A DNA stretch of 64,000 nt from Leptospiraceae bacterium. GTDB lineage: Bacteria; Spirochaetota; Leptospiria; Leptospirales; Leptospiraceae. Below, in pieces: positions 55,614 through 64,000 of this stretch (positions are counted from its first letter, which is position 1; each line of letters starts with the position of its first letter). The stretch covers positions 272,923-336,922 of the forward strand of contig JAKRSH010000007.1 of assembly GCA_022402465.1 (NCBI GenBank). Direction: 5' to 3'. The notes beneath the pieces were generated by a model. It was not told where the DNA came from and did no database searches. It saw nothing but the letters and a program-made list of their open reading frames with translations. The position numbers were made by a program, and so were the translations under genes.

Positions 55614-57518
55614 TTATTGCTTTTTTACTTTTTCTTGTTTGGAAGAGATCGGTCGAGAAGCAGTAAGATTCTTATCTATCTCATTGTTCGTGCTTGCAAG
55701 CTTGCCACCAGCTACGGTATATTCAAAAATAATAGACTCTGACATATTGCCAGCACGATCAATTGCAGTAGCTTCCATTCTATGTTTACCTGGTTCAAAG
55801 ACTCTTTCAGGTTCTACTACTATCGCTGATCCAGTATGAGGATTTATTTCAGCAGTTGCAATTTCACCATCAATTTTTATTAAGATAGAATTCTGATCAA
55901 AACCAGATCCCAAATCTTTCATCTTCCATTCTATCTCGAAGTTTGAATTACTAAAAATATGTCCATTCTTATAGTCATTTACTAAAGATAAGCTAGGTGC
56001 TGTGAGGTCAGAAAGCACAGCAAAAGTACCTGTCTTCTTCAATCTTGCCTTAAAAAACCTTCCCCAATTACTATAGCTGGCTTTCTTTACTGCAATTGCG
56101 CGACCATCTGGTTTAATTTCATATAAACCCGCTTTGGACATATCAGATTTTTGACTAAGCTTTACATAAATATCATAACCGAGATTGAATTCTCTGAAGT
56201 TTTCAGGTGAAATTTTGAATATTTTTGATTCTAAATGAAGCCCAGGGAATTCCCAATTGTGATTGGTGATTTCATCGATTTGAAAATTTCCTCTAGTAAA
56301 AATTGCATTGGTTGGAAAAAATAATTCTATCTTATGATCATCCGAAGATAGGTTAGTGTATTGATTGAATTTTACGTTAAATGACATATCCAGAGTCTTG
56401 ATATGAGAATAATCCCCAGCATCTTTCAGGATGGGAAAAATTAAATCAGATTGATTACCACCTAAACCATTCGCAAGAATAGAAACTAAGTTTGGTTTAT
56501 CTTTATCTAAGCTTCCAGATGAAATCATTCCATTGCCAGATACAATTCTTGAAAGTTGGTTGCTTCCATAACTATCTCTTGAGAACAGATTGTACAAAAA
56601 AGGCTGACCATTGGATTTGCTTTTGAAAGAATCATAAACCAAAACAAATTTCTTAGTATCTGTCTTTGGTAAGGACAAAAAGGAAAGATCCAAAATTTTT
56701 CTTTGATTTAAGAGTAAAGAAATAGATTGAAGACCTAGTCGACTCGATTTAGATTTCTGATAACCTGAAACTTGAATTGAAACAATGCCCTGTAAGAGTA
56801 TCGTTTCAACGATAGGATCAAGCACATAACCACCGTCTGCTTTAATCAACTTAATACTTAGATCTTCATTCTTTCCATTGATAAATGTTCTTGATGTTTC
56901 AGGCTTCAGCGTTATAGATTCTAGAACTACTTCTTCTCCTTCTTCATGTCCCAGACCAAAATCTTTTGGATTATAATAAATCCCATCTTTGTATAATTCT
57001 AAATGTAAATGAGGTGGTCCAATACCAGTGTCTCCTGAGAAAGCGATGGTTTCTCCAGCTTGAACGTCAATTGGTGTACTTAAATTATAGGTAAAATCCT
57101 TCCTTTTTTTATAAAGAGCAGAAATCGTTGAACTACGTAGATGTTTATCTAATTCCTTATTGAAGCGAGATAGATGCCCATAACGCGTGTAAATCCCATC
57201 ATCATTTAAAACAATGACTGCATTCCCAATACTATTCCAATATCGTTGAACCTGAACAATTTTTCCTTTAGAAACAGAAACAACGGGAAGACCTCTTCTT
57301 CCATTGGTACTAAAATCCATTCCCATATGAAAATGCGAAGACCGGTATTCTCCGAAAGTTCCCGTGATAGCATCCGCTCCAACTATAGGCCAAACATAGG
57401 AACCTTTTTTTTCTTTGGGAAGCTCGATAGAATGGATAGAAACTATATTGAAAAAGTACAAGCTTAGGCAGCAGAAAAAAACAAAAAGAATCCATTTATT
57501 AAAATTATGTCTTATCAA
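55614..57518 (-). CDS. M23 family metallopeptidase, exported
   Basis: 634 residues. Signal anchor at the N-terminus. The M23 (LytM) domain comes first: HMGMD with His64 and Asp68, then YTRYGHLSRF and HLHLELY (170-176), the classic HxxxD and HxH ligands. It should cleave peptidoglycan peptide cross-links. Residues about 200-620 are an unassigned beta-rich region that ends in an Ig-like stretch (DLGSGFDQNSILIKIDGE). The M23 domain being N-terminal and followed by a long C-terminal region is less common than the reverse. Confidence 0.9.
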   Translation of the reverse strand: MIRHNFNKWILFVFFCCLSLYFFNIVSIHSIELPKEKKGSYVWPIVGADAITGTFGEYRSSHFHMGMDFSTNGRRGLPVVSVSKGKIVQVQRYWNSIGNAVIVLNDDGIYTRYGHLSRFNKELDKHLRSSTISALYKKRKDFTYNLSTPIDVQAGETIAFSGDTGIGPPHLHLELYKDGIYYNPKDFGLGHEEGEEVVLESITLKPETSRTFINGKNEDLSIKLIKADGGYVLDPIVETILLQGIVSIQVSGYQKSKSSRLGLQSISLLLNQRKILDLSFLSLPKTDTKKFVLVYDSFKSKSNGQPFLYNLFSRDSYGSNQLSRIVSGNGMISSGSLDKDKPNLVSILANGLGGNQSDLIFPILKDAGDYSHIKTLDMSFNVKFNQYTNLSSDDHKIELFFPTNAIFTRGNFQIDEITNHNWEFPGLHLESKIFKISPENFREFNLGYDIYVKLSQKSDMSKAGLYEIKPDGRAIAVKKASYSNWGRFFKARLKKTGTFAVLSDLTAPSLSLVNDYKNGHIFSNSNFEIEWKMKDLGSGFDQNSILIKIDGEIATAEINPHTGSAIVVEPERVFEPGKHRMEATAIDRAGNMSESIIFEYTVAGGKLASTNNEIDKNLTASRPISSKQEKVKKQ

Positions 57519-57585
57519 AATTACAAAGCAGCCTATGTTTAGATAGGATTAGTATCGGCAATTTGAGAAAAGGAATTTTTTAAGT

Positions 57586-58077
57586 TTAGGATTTTTTTCG
57601 TTTTGAGATGCTAGGGCTAGATGCTTTCAAAACAGAAGAGCTAGATTTTGATTCATACAATTGGAATGTATTTTTTATAAAATTTTTAATATAAACAATC
57701 ATTGAGAATTCATCAATTCTGAGCAGCAGTAAGTCCACAATTGCTTGAAAGTCTGGATTTCTGGAATATTCTTTCATTACCCGATTCTGAGAATCTAGAT
57801 TGAATTTATAATGTTCAGGCGCTAAATCTTTTAATTCTACGTGAAATATAAAACAAAATGCTAAAAATTGCGAAAGTTGTAATTTAGATTCTTTTCTTTC
57901 AATCTTTCCAATCAGATTTTCAGACATCTTTAGTCCAAAATCCTTTTCAATTTTCTTGGATAACTCTCCCATGGAAAGACCATATTGGATTCTTAAGTTT
58001 TTGAATTTATCTGCAAGAGAGAAAAGAGAGGTCTCCGAGAGATTTTTAATCGGATTCATATGTGCTATATGAATCAT
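57586..58077 (-). CDS. XRE family helix-turn-helix regulator
   Basis: 163 residues from the ATG at 58077; an ATG at 58059 is also possible. The HTH_3 domain is at about residues 24-80 (LRIQYGLSMGELSKKI, then LIGKIERKESKLQLSQFLAF). The rest is mostly helical and ends in a Ser/Lys-rich tail. No effector domain is visible. A perfect 9-bp inverted repeat covers the start region, consistent with autoregulation (inference). It is transcribed away from the deoxyribosyltransferase gene. Confidence 0.85.
   Translation of the reverse strand: MIHIAHMNPIKNLSETSLFSLADKFKNLRIQYGLSMGELSKKIEKDFGLKMSENLIGKIERKESKLQLSQFLAFCFIFHVELKDLAPEHYKFNLDSQNRVMKEYSRNPDFQAIVDLLLLRIDEFSMIVYIKNFIKNTFQLYESKSSSSVLKASSPSISKRKKS
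58053..58075. promoter_or_regulatory. perfect inverted repeat at the start of the XRE gene, candidate operator
   Basis: GATTCATAT-GTGCT-ATATGAATC, 9-bp arms and 5-base spacer, spanning the two candidate start codons of the XRE regulator. Its palindromic form and position fit autorepression by the HTH protein. Confidence 0.45.
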
Positions 58078-58301
58078 CAGGATTTAGAATCGAAATATGA
58101 AATAGAATTTAACAGAAATCAAAAGAGTTTCATTTCTAAAGAAAGTTTCTGAAACATTTCAAGGAATAAAATTCCTATATTTGTAATTATAGGAAAATTC
58201 TATTGATTCAAACAGATTTATTTTCTGGTCACAAAATGATCTAGCCTTAAGGATTGAAACATCTATTATGTAGATTATTGAACTAATCCCAGGAAATCAA
58301 G
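58078..58301. other. intergenic region with small inverted repeats
   Basis: The largest gap between genes (224 bases). It has GTTTCTGAAAC and TTCCTATA-N8-TATAGGAA (58172-58195), both perfect inverted repeats, and no gene of its own. Presumably it contains the divergent promoters of the XRE gene and the deoxyribosyltransferase; the repeats could be further operators. Confidence 0.4.
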
Positions 58302-58868
58302 ATGTCTTCTACTCGAAAAATATATTTAGCTGGCCCAGAAGTATTTCTTCCTAATGCAAGAGAAGTTTTCAATTCTATGAAGAAAATTTGTGAAAAATAC
58401 AATTTTATTGGTATGAGTCCTTTGGATTCTGAATTATCTATCTCTAAGGGCAAAGAACTTTTACCTATGGATATTGCTGACCTCATATTCATAAATAATA
58501 CTCGATTCATTGACGAATGCGATTATGTAGTTGCAAATTGTTCCTCCTTTCGTGGACCCTTAGTGGATGATGGAACCTCTTGGGAAATTGGATATGCCTT
58601 TGGTATGAGGAAAGTAATTTTCGGATACTTACCTAAGAAAATACCTCTTGTCAAAAATGTTGTAAATAGAATAGAAACTAAGATTCATCCCTCAGGTCAT
58701 CCTATTGACTCTGATGGATATTTGGTTAATGAAAACTTTGGAAATTCTATCAATCTTATGTTAGAATTTAGTATTCTTTCTTCAGGTGGTTCTCTAGTTG
58801 TGGGAGATTTTGAGAAATGCATGGAACAAGTTTTTCTCTTCAACCAAAAATACAATTTCGATGAATAA
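58302..58868 (+). CDS. nucleoside 2-deoxyribosyltransferase family protein
   Basis: 188 residues. N-terminal IYLAGPEVFLPNA is the family opening, followed by DECDYVVANCSSFRGPLVDDGTSWE (split here: VANCSSFRG and DDGTSWEIGYA), with the conserved Asp and Glu of the active site. It cleaves or exchanges deoxynucleosides in purine/pyrimidine salvage. It has the standard short length. Two adenosine-deaminase-like enzymes and this protein in the window suggest active nucleoside handling. The atypical HisI gene follows 21 bases later and may be co-transcribed. Confidence 0.88.
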   Translation: MSSTRKIYLAGPEVFLPNAREVFNSMKKICEKYNFIGMSPLDSELSISKGKELLPMDIADLIFINNTRFIDECDYVVANCSSFRGPLVDDGTSWEIGYAFGMRKVIFGYLPKKIPLVKNVVNRIETKIHPSGHPIDSDGYLVNENFGNSINLMLEFSILSSGGSLVVGDFEKCMEQVFLFNQKYNFDE

Positions 58869-58889
58869 GTAAGCAAAAAAGAAAATTTT

Positions 58890-59474
58890 ATGCAAATAGC
58901 AAATACAATTACTTTAATCAAACAAGATCCAAAGACTTTTTTAATTTGGGATGTCCAGATAGTGCAAAGAAATATTTTGGAAAAAATTTATAAAGAAAGA
59001 CTTTCATCAAAATGGGAAGTTGATTGTGATTTAGATACATTCATCCAATATGAAAATAAACCTTTAGATCTTAAAATTCCATTTCAACATATACTAAAGA
59101 ATAAAGAAGAAATTGGAAATTGGATTACTAATCTTTTTCAAAATAACTCTCAAAAAAATCTATTGATCCCAACTATTGCTCAAGATAAATCCGGTCGAAT
59201 CTTAATGCAAGCTTGGGCTAATGAAAATGCACTTCGCTCGGCCTTGCAATCTGGAAATGGAACTTACTTTTCAAGATCTAGAAATAAATTATGGATTAAA
59301 GGAGAAGAAAGTGGCCACTTTCAGAGAAATCTAATTTGGGAAGTTTTAGAAACGAAACCAGTTACCTTAATCTATCATACTGATCAAATGGGAGCTGCTT
59401 GTCATACGGGAGAATACAGTTGTTTCTTTCGAGAAATGAAGGCTTGGGAAGATGCGAGTCTTATAAAACTCTAA
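58890..59474 (+). CDS. hisI: HisI/phosphoribosyl-AMP cyclohydrolase-like protein, atypical
   Basis: 194 residues, longer than the about 110-130 of ordinary HisI. The C-terminal half (about 90-180) fits PRA-CH: IAQDKSGRILMQAWAN, GTYFSRSRNKLWIKGEESGH and GAACHTGEYSCFF, with zinc-type cysteines 171 and 178. The position of the family DCDxD metal motif between SGHFQ and ACHTG reads LETKP instead, so Asp and Cys ligands are missing there. An N-terminal region holds the only DCDxD (DCDLD, residues 45-49). It may be a rearranged or non-catalytic version; if active it would act in histidine synthesis. Confidence 0.72.
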   Translation: MQIANTITLIKQDPKTFLIWDVQIVQRNILEKIYKERLSSKWEVDCDLDTFIQYENKPLDLKIPFQHILKNKEEIGNWITNLFQNNSQKNLLIPTIAQDKSGRILMQAWANENALRSALQSGNGTYFSRSRNKLWIKGEESGHFQRNLIWEVLETKPVTLIYHTDQMGAACHTGEYSCFFREMKAWEDASLIKL

Positions 59475-59483
59475 CTGAATAAG

Positions 59484-59521
59484 AACCTTTTAGATTGAAT
59501 ATTGCATTCATCTAAAAGGTT
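59484..59521. terminator. bidirectional Rho-independent terminator
   Basis: A perfect 12-bp inverted repeat AACCTTTTAGAT/ATCTAAAAGGTT, with a further four-base pairing and a bulge inside, sits between the convergent hisI and enoyl-CoA-hydratase genes. CTTTTT follows shortly after the right arm. This is the strongest terminator in the window. Confidence 0.8.
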
Positions 59522-59532
59522 AGCACATCTTT

Positions 59533-60315
59533 TTAGTTGAAATTCGGTCTGCGTTTTTCTTTTAGAGCTAGCATTGCTTCCAAAAGTGTTTCAATAACAC
59601 CTGGTTTAGAAAAAGATTCTAATGTTTCTTTTTCATATTGTTCTAACTTGGCAAGTATTGGTCCATTGATTACATCTTTAGTTGATTGGTAAGCTTGCAT
59701 AGGTAGCTTTACTAGAGAATCCAATTTTTTTAAACTGAGTTTCCTTAATTCATCTCTGTCCATTGCGACTTCGTCTATGAGTCCGATTTCTTTGGCTTCT
59801 TTTGCTTTGTAATTAGCACCCGTTAAACATATTTCTGACCAAAACTTAGGTGTAACACACATTTTTATTCTATCCACAAAGCTGCCTGGTAAAGGTAAAC
59901 CAACAAGTATTTCCGTAAATGCGATTCTAGCTTTGCCCTCTAACATATATTTGAAATCACAACCTATGGTAATTACAGCTCCGCCACCCATAGCATAACC
60001 AGAAACTTCTGCAATGAGAGGTTTATTAAATTTAATCATCTCAGCAAAAAGTTTTACGATTCCTCCTACTTCTTGGATCAAATCCTTGCGATCAGTTGAA
60101 AGCAAGTTTTCAGCATCAAGACCGTTACAGAAAAATTTTTCATTGTCTGATGCTAAAATTACACCTCTTTTATTTGGATCTGCTTTTATCTCATTTAGAA
60201 TAGCTGAAAGTTCACGCATGTTAGCGCCTGTTAGAGAATTCTGGTCATTTGTTTGGATGTGGATGATTTCTGCTATTTTGCCTGATAGAGTTATTTCTTC
60301 TCTTCGATAGAACAT
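59533..60315 (-). CDS. enoyl-CoA hydratase/isomerase family protein
   Basis: 260 residues. Crotonase-fold motifs: RGVILASDNEKFFCNGLDAE (oxyanion segment), AEVSGYAMGGGAVITIGCDF (second oxyanion and family signature) and FTEILVGLPLPGSF with the Glu position. A substrate acyl-CoA cannot be assigned, so hydratase, isomerase or another crotonase reaction is possible. The stop is just past the terminator, and the CsoR gene lies 113 bases upstream on the same strand. Confidence 0.87.
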   Translation of the reverse strand: MFYRREEITLSGKIAEIIHIQTNDQNSLTGANMRELSAILNEIKADPNKRGVILASDNEKFFCNGLDAENLLSTDRKDLIQEVGGIVKLFAEMIKFNKPLIAEVSGYAMGGGAVITIGCDFKYMLEGKARIAFTEILVGLPLPGSFVDRIKMCVTPKFWSEICLTGANYKAKEAKEIGLIDEVAMDRDELRKLSLKKLDSLVKLPMQAYQSTKDVINGPILAKLEQYEKETLESFSKPGVIETLLEAMLALKEKRRPNFN

Positions 60316-60428
60316 ATTGCCTCACTTGTTTATTATTCAATTTAGAAAAATAATCTTATCTCCTATTCTAAATACTTCCTTGCTCTGTCAGTAAGAAACT
60401 AGATATAGAAAAGATCTAAGGAATAATT
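60316..60428. other. intergenic gap between enoyl-CoA hydratase and CsoR-type gene
   Basis: About 110 AT-rich bases. I see no gene and no clear terminator or palindrome. Confidence 0.4.
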
Positions 60429-60698
60429 TCAAAGAAAGAAACTGGAAGAGATCACATCTCGTAAATCTTTTTCCATTTCATGAATATTGCCTTTTTTCTT
60501 AACACATTCTGCTAGATGCTTAGAAACATAGGCCTCTCCAAATTTCTTCAAGGCATTTGTAGCTGCTTTTAGCAACTGCATGGATTTCAGACAATCCAAT
60601 TCATCAGATTGAACTGTTTTTTTAAGCGCTTCGATTTGCCCCTGTATACGATTCAATCGATTTAATAAGTCTGAATTATTATCTTTAGTTGGATTCAT
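60429..60698 (-). CDS. CsoR/RcnR-family metal-sensing repressor
   Basis: 89 residues from the ATG at 60698; an ATG at 60710 adds four residues. All-helical DUF156 type. Counting from the 60698 start, the metal ligands are Cys36, His61 and Cys65 (in DELDCLKSMQ and SKHLAECVKK), identical in number to the Cu(I) ligands of Mycobacterium tuberculosis CsoR. It is probably a copper-responsive repressor, less likely nickel/cobalt or formaldehyde sensing. An inverted repeat overlaps its upstream region. No copper exporter is in the window, so the target is unknown. Confidence 0.9.
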   Translation of the reverse strand: MNPTKDNNSDLLNRLNRIQGQIEALKKTVQSDELDCLKSMQLLKAATNALKKFGEAYVSKHLAECVKKKGNIHEMEKDLRDVISSSFFL

Positions 60699-60703
60699 AT
60701 TAA

Positions 60704-60719
60704 ATACCATACGGGGTAT
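60704..60719. promoter_or_regulatory. candidate CsoR-type operator
   Basis: ATACC-N6-GGTAT, with a G-run (CGGGG) in the spacer, lies just upstream of the ATG at 60698 and overlaps the alternative ATG at 60710. GC-rich centre flanked by AT-rich inverted arms is the general form of CsoR/RcnR-family operators. Confidence 0.45.
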
Positions 60720-60793
60720 AATCTTTTTGTCAAAAGAAAAAATATTTTTGAATTTGTCTTTTCTAAAGCCGAAAATAAGAATGATAACTGCTT

Positions 60794-62530
60794 ATGAAAC
60801 AAAGCATCAAAACAAGAATCGTATTAGAATTATCCTTCTTTTTTATCATAATTGGACTATTCATTGTTATTATTTCATATTTTAAACAAAAAGATTTATT
60901 TGAGAAATTTTACCTAGATGTTGCCAAAGTAAATTCACAATACTTTCAAATGAATTTTACTGAAATTCAAAGATTAAGTTTAAGCTACCAAGAGAAGTCT
61001 CTAAATAATTTGTCTTCATTAGAATTAGCATCATTACAAAACCAGTTAGATTTTTTACCTAATTCCTTAGAGATAGTCAATCAGACCTATCTTACAGATG
61101 GAATTAAAATTTCAAAAGACAATAAAGCATATTATAAAATCCTACTAGCCAACCAAAGAATCTATGATTCAGGGATTTCTCGAGGACAATTGTACGAGGC
61201 TGCCCCTCTTTTTTCTGAGGCAATCAATGAAACCTTAATGGGCAAAAGTTTTATTACCAAAGAATATTCTGATAGTTTAGGAGACTGGATTTCAGTTCTG
61301 GTCCCTATCTTTGATTCCAATAAAAAAGTAATAGCCATCTATGGTATTGATGTTAGCACCAAGCAGATGAATTCTAATTTATTGAATTATGTTATTCAAA
61401 TCTCGAGCATAGGTTTCATCCTTTTTTGTTTATCGATAGGAATTCTGTATTTAAGATTTAAATACATATTAAAACCATTGAGTCATTTGAAGAACTTCTC
61501 TGATAAAGTTTTAAATGGTGATTTTAATTCAGATAATTTCTATTCTAAGGATGATGAGATTGGATCTATTTTTACTTCCTTAAATCAATTGACAAATCAA
61601 ATTTCCACTTATATTGATAAGATTCGCAGAGCTGGAAAATACATGTCCGAATCTGGTTCTATTTTATTAAAAAGTTCAACTGAATCCATTGAACAATCCA
61701 AGGAAATAGCAGATTTGGTTTTTCGATTAAACCAAGTAATCAATGAACAAATTAATAGTCTAGAAGAGAGTAAACTTGCTGTCGAACAAGAAAGTATCGC
61801 ATTACATCGGATAGCTGTCGTTGCGGCTAGTGTGAATGATGCGGCTTCTAACAGTTTTCTTTCTGCTGAATCAGGAGAAAAGAATCTTCATAATCTTTCG
61901 AGTGAAATGAATAAGGTTCAATCCTCTATTCGTAAATCTGGTTCAATTGCAATAGATTTAGATAATAGTTCCAACCAAATTGGAAAGATAGTTGAATCAA
62001 TTACTCAAATAGCTTCACAAACAAATTTGTTGGCATTAAACGCTGCAATAGAAGCAGCTAGAGCAGGAGACCAAGGGAAAGGTTTTGCCGTAGTTGCTGA
62101 TGAGGTAAGTAAACTCGCTGATAAATCTACTCATTCAGCTAAACAGATTACATCTATGCTTGCAGAAATTAGAAGCAAAATACAAAACCTTGTTATCTCT
62201 GTCCAAGATACAGAATCAACAATGGTAACTGGTATTCAAAGCATACAATCTGCTGAATCTAACTTTAAAGATATAGTAGAACTTGCCAAATCTGTATCAG
62301 AACAAATTTCTGATGTTTCTGCTTCAGTTGAAGAAATTTCAGCCAGCAGTGATGAATTAATTTCTAATATGGAGCAAAATCTTGCGATTTCTAATGAAAT
62401 TTCAAATACTACAAAAGAAATTTCAGGATCTTCGGAAATGCAAATCATTGCAATGCATCAAATTGAGAATAAAGCTAAGTCTTTAGGTGACCATTCTTCT
62501 GATTTAGAAAAGATCGTTAAGGATTTCTAA
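60794..62530 (+). CDS. methyl-accepting chemotaxis protein
   Basis: 578 residues. TM1 about 8-30, periplasmic sensing region about 35-195, TM2 about 197-220, then HAMP ([18 protein letters not shown]) and the cytoplasmic MCP signalling hairpin with [20 protein letters not shown] and [18 protein letters not shown]. The hairpin tip is as conserved as in other chemoreceptors. The chemoeffector is unknown. It should signal through CheA/CheW, which are not in this window. It is divergent from the CsoR-type gene and its stop overlaps the EAL-domain gene by 4 bases. Confidence 0.95.
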   Translation: MKQSIKTRIVLELSFFFIIIGLFIVIISYFKQKDLFEKFYLDVAKVNSQYFQMNFTEIQRLSLSYQEKSLNNLSSLELASLQNQLDFLPNSLEIVNQTYLTDGIKISKDNKAYYKILLANQRIYDSGISRGQLYEAAPLFSEAINETLMGKSFITKEYSDSLGDWISVLVPIFDSNKKVIAIYGIDVSTKQMNSNLLNYVIQISSIGFILFCLSIGILYLRFKYILKPLSHLKNFSDKVLNGDFNSDNFYSKDDEIGSIFTSLNQLTNQISTYIDKIRRAGKYMSESGSILLKSSTESIEQSKEIADLVFRLNQVINEQINSLEESKLAVEQESIALHRIAVVAASVNDAASNSFLSAESGEKNLHNLSSEMNKVQSSIRKSGSIAIDLDNSSNQIGKIVESITQIASQTNLLALNAAIEAARAGDQGKGFAVVADEVSKLADKSTHSAKQITSMLAEIRSKIQNLVISVQDTESTMVTGIQSIQSAESNFKDIVELAKSVSEQISDVSASVEEISASSDELISNMEQNLAISNEISNTTKEISGSSEMQIIAMHQIENKAKSLGDHSSDLEKIVKDF

Positions 62531-63888
62531 AAAAGCTTAAGAGTCTTACCTAAATTATAAATATTACCTTCTTTCTTTTGCATTTCAAGAAAATCAGGTT
62601 TTGTGAGAATTTCCCAAATCACTTCTTCTGGAATATTCTTGTAAGTATCATAGTATTTTCTGTAATCAGCCATAGGCATCTTTCCAAAAAGTATGTTAGC
62701 TTGAAATTGATATATTTGATGTTCCATTAAAAATTTCAAGGTATCAATATCTTCTACTGCTTCTGCTGTGATAACAGCTTCTCTGTTGTCTGCAAGTCTC
62801 TTGCAATAATCTATAAAAGCTAAATTATCTAAAAATTTAATCTGATCTTCTTCGATTTTAAATTTAAAACTAATAGGATCTAATTTGAATTCTTTAATCA
62901 TCACACCAAGATCCAAAACGATTTGGTGACTTTGTGATTTTACACCAAAATCATCTGCTGCGAAACTCATTCCCAAATTCCAAAATTCTTTGCAAACATC
63001 TTTAAGTTGGAATTCTTTTTCATCGTAGGGTTTTTCGACTAATTCGAACCGAATGCTTTTTGGTTCTAAGCTCATGCTTGCAATTAGTCGGCTTAAGCGA
63101 TTTACTTTTTCATGACTGGAAAATGTATCAATTAAGGATTGAGGTGAAATATTAAACTTTAAAAGTCCTGGAGCTCTATCGCAGGCAATTATTAATTTCT
63201 CAAGAATGAGTAACTCAATGCGATTTATATCCTGATCTTGTGGGATGTCATTGATAAGCTGCTTATAACCATCGTAAGCTCCGCCACCCACAAAGACTTC
63301 CCCTCCTTTTACTGAAAAAGTTTTCTTCTTATGATCATAGAAAACAGTTGGTTGAATCATAGCCTCATGAATATTTCCAGATATATAAGTATTTGCTTTG
63401 TTATAGTATGTCCAACTCCATCGAACTAAATTATCATTCAAATTCTTTTGGGATGCTTGAAATAACTCCAAATAAATTTCATCTGCATCTGAAATAAAAT
63501 TACTTTGTGTGCGAGATACTCCAAAATTAAAAAATGCAGATTTTTCTCTAAAGCATTCTTGGTGAAATCTCCCAACTGCATTGTCAATGTTCGGAAACTT
63601 ATCTAGTTCCCATTGCAAAAAGGGGGTAATCCCCATCAAAAGAGTTTGAGTCTTTTCTTTGAAATGAAAACCAAATTCAATATCATCCAAATCTAAAATG
63701 TAATTTACTTGCTTGCGTAAAAGATTTATAAAATCATAAAGACGAATACCGTTCAATGATTCAAAACGAATCATAAACAAGGGTTTCCCTTTATTTACAT
63801 CGATGAAATTTTTCTTAAAATTCTCTTCATCATCTAGGCCAAAGAATTCATCGGTGGTTGATTCTTCTGTAAATTCTCTTGTGCTCAT
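62527..63888 (-). CDS. EAL-domain protein with altered signature motif
   Basis: 453 residues. The C-terminal about 250 residues have the EAL order: the EAL position reads EVF (GGEVFVGGG), then [26 protein letters not shown] (DDFG), EFKLDP (catalytic Lys), TAEAVED (E position) and [11 protein letters not shown]. Most metal and catalytic positions are kept, but the first Glu motif is changed, so c-di-GMP hydrolysis may be weak or lost. The N-terminal about 190 residues are an unassigned sensory-like domain. Convergent with the chemoreceptor by a 4-base overlap. Confidence 0.84.
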   Translation of the reverse strand: MSTREFTEESTTDEFFGLDDEENFKKNFIDVNKGKPLFMIRFESLNGIRLYDFINLLRKQVNYILDLDDIEFGFHFKEKTQTLLMGITPFLQWELDKFPNIDNAVGRFHQECFREKSAFFNFGVSRTQSNFISDADEIYLELFQASQKNLNDNLVRWSWTYYNKANTYISGNIHEAMIQPTVFYDHKKKTFSVKGGEVFVGGGAYDGYKQLINDIPQDQDINRIELLILEKLIIACDRAPGLLKFNISPQSLIDTFSSHEKVNRLSRLIASMSLEPKSIRFELVEKPYDEKEFQLKDVCKEFWNLGMSFAADDFGVKSQSHQIVLDLGVMIKEFKLDPISFKFKIEEDQIKFLDNLAFIDYCKRLADNREAVITAEAVEDIDTLKFLMEHQIYQFQANILFGKMPMADYRKYYDTYKNIPEEVIWEILTKPDFLEMQKKEGNIYNLGKTLKLF

Positions 63889-64000
63889 GTTTCTTGTATA
63901 AAGTTCAATTTTTTCGGGAAATGTCCATCAATATAATATGTGAGTCTGCCCTGATCCCATAAAAGTTGACACCAAAAAATCCTTAAAAGGAGAAGAGGTG
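63889..64000 (+). promoter_or_regulatory. upstream region of a gene that starts at or beyond the right edge
   Basis: TATAAT at 63932-63937 is a possible -10 box. AAGGAG (63987-63992) lies 5 bases before a GTG at 63998-64000, which would be a well-spaced start. The gene itself is outside the window. This is inference from the last few bases. Confidence 0.4.

Noticed and set aside
1..64000. CRISPR array, rRNA, tRNA, transposase or phage genes
   Set aside because: I looked for repeated spacers, tRNA-like cloverleaf ends and recombinase or transposase motifs and found none; absence is by reading, not by a dedicated tool.

Overview
This window is a gene-dense (well over 90% coding), AT-rich bacterial chromosome segment, roughly one-third G+C by eye. 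It has no rRNA, tRNA, insertion sequence, prophage or CRISPR array. Gene content points to a spirochaete, most probably Leptospira or a close relative. The evidence is signal peptides with loose spirochaetal lipoboxes (LSLNC, LVLDC, SVSCS), a spirochaete-style V/A-type ATPase operon with a DUF2764 protein in the place of subunit C, many TTG starts, and several exported proteins of unknown function. No marker gene fixes the species.

Left part (1-14.9 kb): a partial M1 aminopeptidase, a diacylglycerol-kinase-like lipid kinase, a metal-dependent hydrolase and an alpha/beta hydrolase come first. Release factor 1 (prfA) follows, head-to-head with an EcsC-like gene. A long minus-strand block then runs from an exported protein through rhomboid protease, zinc-type dehydrogenase, an 821-residue S-adenosylhomocysteinase-like protein and Nudix hydrolase to an exported nitrilase-like protein without its catalytic cysteine. 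Five of these genes overlap, so they look translationally coupled.

Middle (14.9-34.6 kb): two unrecognised helical proteins (one behind a LexA-like palindrome), a methyltransferase, dapF, and a HAD phosphatase. A minus-strand operon carries an adenosine-deaminase-like enzyme, a Trk/Ktr potassium system with an enlarged membrane subunit, and a BtuF-like binding protein. Then come cysE, a site-2-type protease, a beta-propeller protein, a lipoprotein, a phosphoesterase, a DegT-type aminotransferase and a second adenosine-deaminase-like enzyme.

Right part (34.6-64 kb): a three-gene operon joins a HAMP/SpoIIE-phosphatase/TPR membrane protein, a periplasmic binding/TPR protein and a TonB-dependent receptor with an extra N-terminal domain. 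This could be an envelope-spanning sensing or uptake system. Next are a DedA-like protein, two PRC-barrel-like proteins, a seven-gene V/A-ATPase operon whose K subunit keeps the full Na+ ligand set, and purB. A KaiB-like gene lies just upstream of a hybrid histidine kinase whose phospho-acceptor His is Gln, with no kaiC in the window. Then come fabG, an M23 peptidase, an XRE regulator with a palindrome at its start, a nucleoside deoxyribosyltransferase, an atypical HisI, an enoyl-CoA hydratase, a CsoR-type metal sensor, a chemoreceptor and an EAL-domain protein.

The best candidates for undescribed biology are the KaiB/pseudo-kinase pair, the SpoIIE-TPR/binding-protein/TonB operon, and the dehydrogenase/AdoHcyase-like/Nudix/nitrilase-like block.
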